Assembly: GCF_018252635.1 (NCBI RefSeq)
Contig: NZ_JAGTXM010000003.1
Span: 124,001 to 188,000, forward strand
Reading direction: 5' to 3'
Length of the DNA stretch: 64,000 bases
Origin: Citrobacter amalonaticus
Lineage (GTDB): Bacteria > Pseudomonadota > Gammaproteobacteria > Enterobacterales > Enterobacteriaceae
Below the pieces are notes generated by a model. That model was not told the origin of the DNA, searched no databases, and worked only from the letters and a program-made list of their open reading frames with translations. Shown here one piece after another: positions 60,900 to 64,000 of the stretch (position 1 is its first letter; each line of letters starts with the position of its first letter). The position numbers and the translations under genes are program-made.

Positions 60900-62453
60900 A
60901 TGGATATTGTTGGCGGACAACACTTACGTCAGATGTGGGACGATCTGGCCGAAGTTTATGGCAGTAAAACGGCGCTGATTTGCGAATCCAGCGAAGGGGT
61001 CGTGCGCCAGTACAGCTATACCTCGCTTAACGAGGAAATCAATCGGACAGCAAACCTTTTCCACATGTTGGGGATCCGCAAAGGCGATAAGGTCGCCCTG
61101 CATCTGGATAACTGCCCGGAGTTTTTCTTTTGCTGGTTCGGGCTGGCAAAAATAGGGGCGGTCATGGTGCCAATCAATGCCCGTCTGCTGGGCGACGAAA
61201 GCGCATGGATCCTGCAAAACAGCGACGTTGAGCTGCTGGTAACCAGTGCCGCTTTTTATCCGATGTATCGCCAAATCCAACAGGAAAACGCGACGCAGCT
61301 TAACCATATCTGTTTGATAGGAGAGGCGTTGCCGGTGACTGACGACGTGAGCCATTTCACGCCGTTAAAGGACCAACAGCCGACGACATTGCGCTATGCC
61401 CCTGCATTGTCCACGGACGACATGGCTGAGATCCTGTTCACCTCCGGTACCACTTCTCGCCCCAAAGGGGTGGTGATCACCCATTACAATCTGCGTTTTG
61501 CCGGCTACTACTCGTCGTGGCAATGCGCTCTGCGCGATGACGACGTTTACCTGACGGTCATGCCTGCGTTTCACATCGACTGCCAGTGCACTGCCGCCAT
61601 GGCCGCCTTCTCGGCGGGCGCAACCTTTGTGCTGATTGAAAAATACAGCGCACGCGCTTTCTGGGGACAAGTGCGTAAATACCGCGCGACCGTCACGGAG
61701 TGTATTCCGATGATGATCAGAACGTTGATGGTTCAACCCGCCTCGCCGCAGGACAGAGAGCACTGCTTACGGGAAGTGATGTATTACCTCAACCTGTCAG
61801 TGCAGGAAAAAGATGCATTTCTTGAACGCTTCGGCGTGCGTTTGCTGACCTCCTACGGCATGACGGAAACCATTGTCGGCATCATCGGCGATCGTCCCGG
61901 TGATAAGCGGCGCTGGCCATCCATTGGACGCCCGGGCTTTTGTTACGAAGCAGAAATTCGCGATGAACAAAACCGTGCGCTGCCCGCCGGTGAAATTGGG
62001 GAGATCTGTATCAAGGGCGTGCCGGGTAAAACGATTTTCAAAGAGTACTACGGCAGACCGGACGCCACTGCCAAAGCGCTCGAGCCGACCGGCTGGCTGC
62101 ATACCGGTGATTCCGGCTACCGCGACGAAGACGGTTTTTTCTATTTTGTCGATCGCCGCTGCAACATGATTAAGCGTGGTGGAGAAAACGTCTCCTGCGT
62201 AGAACTGGAAAATATTATTTCAGCTCACCCCAAAATTCAGGACATCGTCGTTATCGGAATTAAAGATTCGATCCGTGACGAAGCGATAAAAGCCTTTGTG
62301 GTACTCAACGAGGGTGAAACGCTCAGTGAAGAAGAGTTTTTCAGCTTCTGCGAAAAAAATATGGCGAAATTCAAAGTCCCTTCAATTATGGAGATTAGAA
62401 CCGACCTGCCCCGAAATTGTTCAGGAAAAATAATCAAAAAAAATCTGAAATAA
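60900..62453 (+). CDS. caiC: Crotonobetaine/carnitine--CoA ligase CaiC
   Basis: AMP-forming acyl-CoA synthetase that primes the pathway by making carnitinyl-CoA or crotonobetainyl-CoA. The ATG at 60900 ([16 protein letters not shown]), preceded by ACAGGAG, gives 517 residues, the E. coli length; an ATG five codons upstream overlaps that SD. AMP-binding motif [22 protein letters not shown] and the C-terminal GEIGEIC and [14 protein letters not shown] are present. Confidence 0.97.
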   Translation: MDIVGGQHLRQMWDDLAEVYGSKTALICESSEGVVRQYSYTSLNEEINRTANLFHMLGIRKGDKVALHLDNCPEFFFCWFGLAKIGAVMVPINARLLGDESAWILQNSDVELLVTSAAFYPMYRQIQQENATQLNHICLIGEALPVTDDVSHFTPLKDQQPTTLRYAPALSTDDMAEILFTSGTTSRPKGVVITHYNLRFAGYYSSWQCALRDDDVYLTVMPAFHIDCQCTAAMAAFSAGATFVLIEKYSARAFWGQVRKYRATVTECIPMMIRTLMVQPASPQDREHCLREVMYYLNLSVQEKDAFLERFGVRLLTSYGMTETIVGIIGDRPGDKRRWPSIGRPGFCYEAEIRDEQNRALPAGEIGEICIKGVPGKTIFKEYYGRPDATAKALEPTGWLHTGDSGYRDEDGFFYFVDRRCNMIKRGGENVSCVELENIISAHPKIQDIVVIGIKDSIRDEAIKAFVVLNEGETLSEEEFFSFCEKNMAKFKVPSIMEIRTDLPRNCSGKIIKKNLK

Positions 62454-62505
62454 CCCTACAGGCAGGAATAACTCCTGCCAGACATCCTATTTTTGGAGAT
62501 GAACC

Positions 62506-63291
62506 ATGAGTGAATCTTTACATTTAACCCGCAACGGATCGATTCTGGAAATTATGCTGGATCGACCAAAAGCAAATGCGATCGATGCTAAAACCAGCTT
62601 TCAAATGGGTGAGGTTTTTCTTCATTTCCGTGACGATCCTGAATTACGCGTGGCGATCGTCACCGGCGCGGGCGAAAAATTCTTTTCCGCCGGCTGGGAT
62701 TTAAAAGCGGCGGCGGAAGGTGAAGCACCGGATGCGGATTTCGGCCCTGGCGGATTCGCTGGCCTGACCGAAATATTCAATCTCGACAAACCGGTGATCG
62801 CCGCCGTCAATGGCTACGCCTTCGGCGGCGGCTTTGAACTGGCGCTGGCAGCAGACTTTATTGTTTGCGCCGATAACGCCAGCTTTGCGCTACCTGAAGC
62901 CAAACTCGGGATCGTACCGGACAGCGGCGGCGTCCTGCGTTTACCGAAGATACTGCCTCCCGCCATCGTCAACGAAATGGTCATGACCGGCAGACGCATG
63001 AACGCCGACGAGGCGCTGCGTTGGGGGATCGTCAACCGCGTGGTCAGCCAGGCCGAACTGATGGACAGCGCGCGTGAACTGGCACAACAACTGGTGAACA
63101 GCGCACCGCTGGCGATTGCTGCGCTGAAAGAGATTTACCGCTCGACCAGTGAAATGCCCGTGGAAGAAGCTTATCGCTTCATCCGCAGCGGCGTGCTGAA
63201 GCACTATCCGTCCGTACTGCACTCCGAAGATGCGTTTGAAGGGCCTCTGGCGTTTGCTGAAAAACGCGATCCGGTCTGGAAAGGACGGTAA
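62506..63291 (+). CDS. caiD: Carnitinyl-CoA dehydratase CaiD
   Basis: Crotonase-family hydratase interconverting L-carnitinyl-CoA and crotonobetainyl-CoA. It has 261 residues, the usual size. The oxyanion-hole regions [11 protein letters not shown] and [14 protein letters not shown] and the catalytic region [19 protein letters not shown] are intact. It lies 52 bp after caiC, with GGAGATG before its ATG. Confidence 0.97.
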   Translation: MSESLHLTRNGSILEIMLDRPKANAIDAKTSFQMGEVFLHFRDDPELRVAIVTGAGEKFFSAGWDLKAAAEGEAPDADFGPGGFAGLTEIFNLDKPVIAAVNGYAFGGGFELALAADFIVCADNASFALPEAKLGIVPDSGGVLRLPKILPPAIVNEMVMTGRRMNADEALRWGIVNRVVSQAELMDSARELAQQLVNSAPLAIAALKEIYRSTSEMPVEEAYRFIRSGVLKHYPSVLHSEDAFEGPLAFAEKRDPVWKGR

Positions 63292-63680
63292 TGCCTGATG
63301 GCGCTGCGCTTATCAGGCCTACGCCGCTTTCCCGTAGGCCGGATAAGGCGTTCATGCCGCCATCCGGCAAAATAGATGTTATCCCGTAGGCCGGATAAGG
63401 CGTTTACGCCGCCATCCGGAAAAACAGATGTTATCCCGTAGGCCGGATAAGGCGTTTACGTCGCCATCCGGAAAAACAGATGTTATCCCGTAGGCCGGAT
63501 AAGGCGTTTACGTCGCCATCCGGCAAAACAGATGTCATCCCGTAGGCCGGATAAGGCGTTTACGCCGCCATCCGGCAAAACAGATGTCATCCCGTAGGCC
63601 GGATAAGGCGTTTACGCCACCATCCGGAAAAACAGATGTTATCCCGTAGGCCGGATAAGGCGTTTACGCCGCCATCCGGC
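63292..63680. repeat. BIME: seven tandem REP units with an exact 52-bp period, plus one inverted REP
   Basis: Units beginning CCCGTAGGCCGGATAAGGCG start at 63331, 63383, 63435, 63487, 63539, 63591 and 63643, a constant 52 bp. An opposite-facing REP (GCCTGATGGCGC...ATCAGGCC) opens the array at 63293. Spacers read approximately AAAACAGATGTTAT with small variants. It fills the gap between caiD and caiE, ending 21 bp before the caiE ATG. Confidence 0.95.
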
Positions 63681-63701
63681 AAAAAACATTGAGGAATATC
63701 G

Positions 63702-64000
63702 ATGAGTTTCTACGCCTTTGAAGGCCTGATACCCGTGGTCCATCCCGAGGCGTATGTACATCCCAGCGCCGTACTGATTGGCGATGTGATCGTGGGGGCT
63801 GGTGTCTACATCGGCCCGCACGCCTCACTACGCGGTGACTATGGCCGCCTGATCCTTGAAGCCGGTTCTAACCTTCAGGATGGCTGTATCATGCATGGAT
63901 ACTGTGATACGGACACGGTGATACGCGAAAATGGACACATCGGACACGGTGCTATCCTGCACGGTTGCGTGATTGGCCGGGACGCGCTGGTCGGCATGAA
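63702..64000 (+). CDS. caiE: CaiE, left-handed beta-helix carnitine metabolism protein (partial, cut by window edge)
   Basis: The ATG at 63702 follows GAGG; 99 codons are visible to the edge, about half of the usual ~200 residues. It starts [20 protein letters not shown] and shows hexapeptide repeats ([34 protein letters not shown]) of the gamma-class carbonic anhydrase-like fold. Its precise role is unclear; in E. coli it stimulates CaiB and CaiD activity. Last gene of cai. Confidence 0.95.
   Translation, partial: MSFYAFEGLIPVVHPEAYVHPSAVLIGDVIVGAGVYIGPHASLRGDYGRLILEAGSNLQDGCIMHGYCDTDTVIRENGHIGHGAILHGCVIGRDALVGM

Noticed and set aside
63292-63680. Regular 52-bp repeats that might be taken for a CRISPR array
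   Set aside because: The repeated unit is a REP palindrome and the intervening bases are also repeated nearly unchanged, so there are no unique spacers; no cas gene is nearby.

Overview
The window is a stretch of enterobacterial chromosome from the Escherichia / Salmonella / Citrobacter clade. Nearly every protein is recognisable as a close relative of its E. coli K-12 counterpart, in the order known from the first two minutes of the K-12 map, but read in the opposite orientation. Many residue differences from K-12, REP and ERIC elements, and a small lipoprotein gene between kefF and yaaU that K-12 lacks at this place argue against E. coli itself. Citrobacter is my best inference, but the sequence alone does not prove it.

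Layout. 1-9975 (minus): the dcw division and cell-wall cluster, mraZ-rsmH-ftsL-ftsI-murE-murF-mraY-murD-ftsW (ftsW runs off the left edge), with overlapping or abutting genes, one promoter and a MraZ operator at its head. 10588-15260 (minus): cra, ilvIH (acetohydroxy acid synthase III) and leuO. 15919-20776 (plus): the leucine operon leuL-leuABCD with its leader peptide and attenuator. 20849-24010: setA and the sRNA SgrS (which also encodes SgrT) on the minus strand, divergent from sgrR, together forming the sugar-phosphate stress module. 24048-27551 (plus): a TPP riboswitch and thiBPQ, the thiamine ABC importer. 27617-33700: yabI, araC and the divergent araBAD operon with its araO/araI control region. 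33711-39848 (plus): SOS-regulated polB, rapA and rluA. 40040-40855 (minus): djlA. 41111-47851 (plus): lptD-surA-pdxA-rsmA-apaG-apaH. 48036-52860 (minus): folA, kefC-kefF, a YgdI/YgdR-type lipoprotein and the MFS gene yaaU. 52984-56304 (minus): fixXCBA. 56783-64000 (plus): caiTABCD and the start of caiE. fix and cai are divergent from a shared control region holding CaiF-type operators and a CRP-like site; together they cover carnitine uptake, CoA activation and reduction to gamma-butyrobetaine, with the Fix flavoproteins as likely electron suppliers.

The coding content is ordinary core genome and I see no phage, plasmid, CRISPR array, toxin-antitoxin or defence island. The points worth a second look are non-coding: an ERIC element sitting inside the P3 arm of the thiB TPP riboswitch; an exact 52-bp-period tandem array of seven REP units between caiD and caiE; an 86-bp palindrome between rluA and djlA whose core resembles the ERIC core but whose arms differ; a nested inverted repeat covering the kefF ribosome binding site; a fifth, unpaired CaiF-like half-site; and a polB -10 box that lies in the loop of the araBAD terminator.
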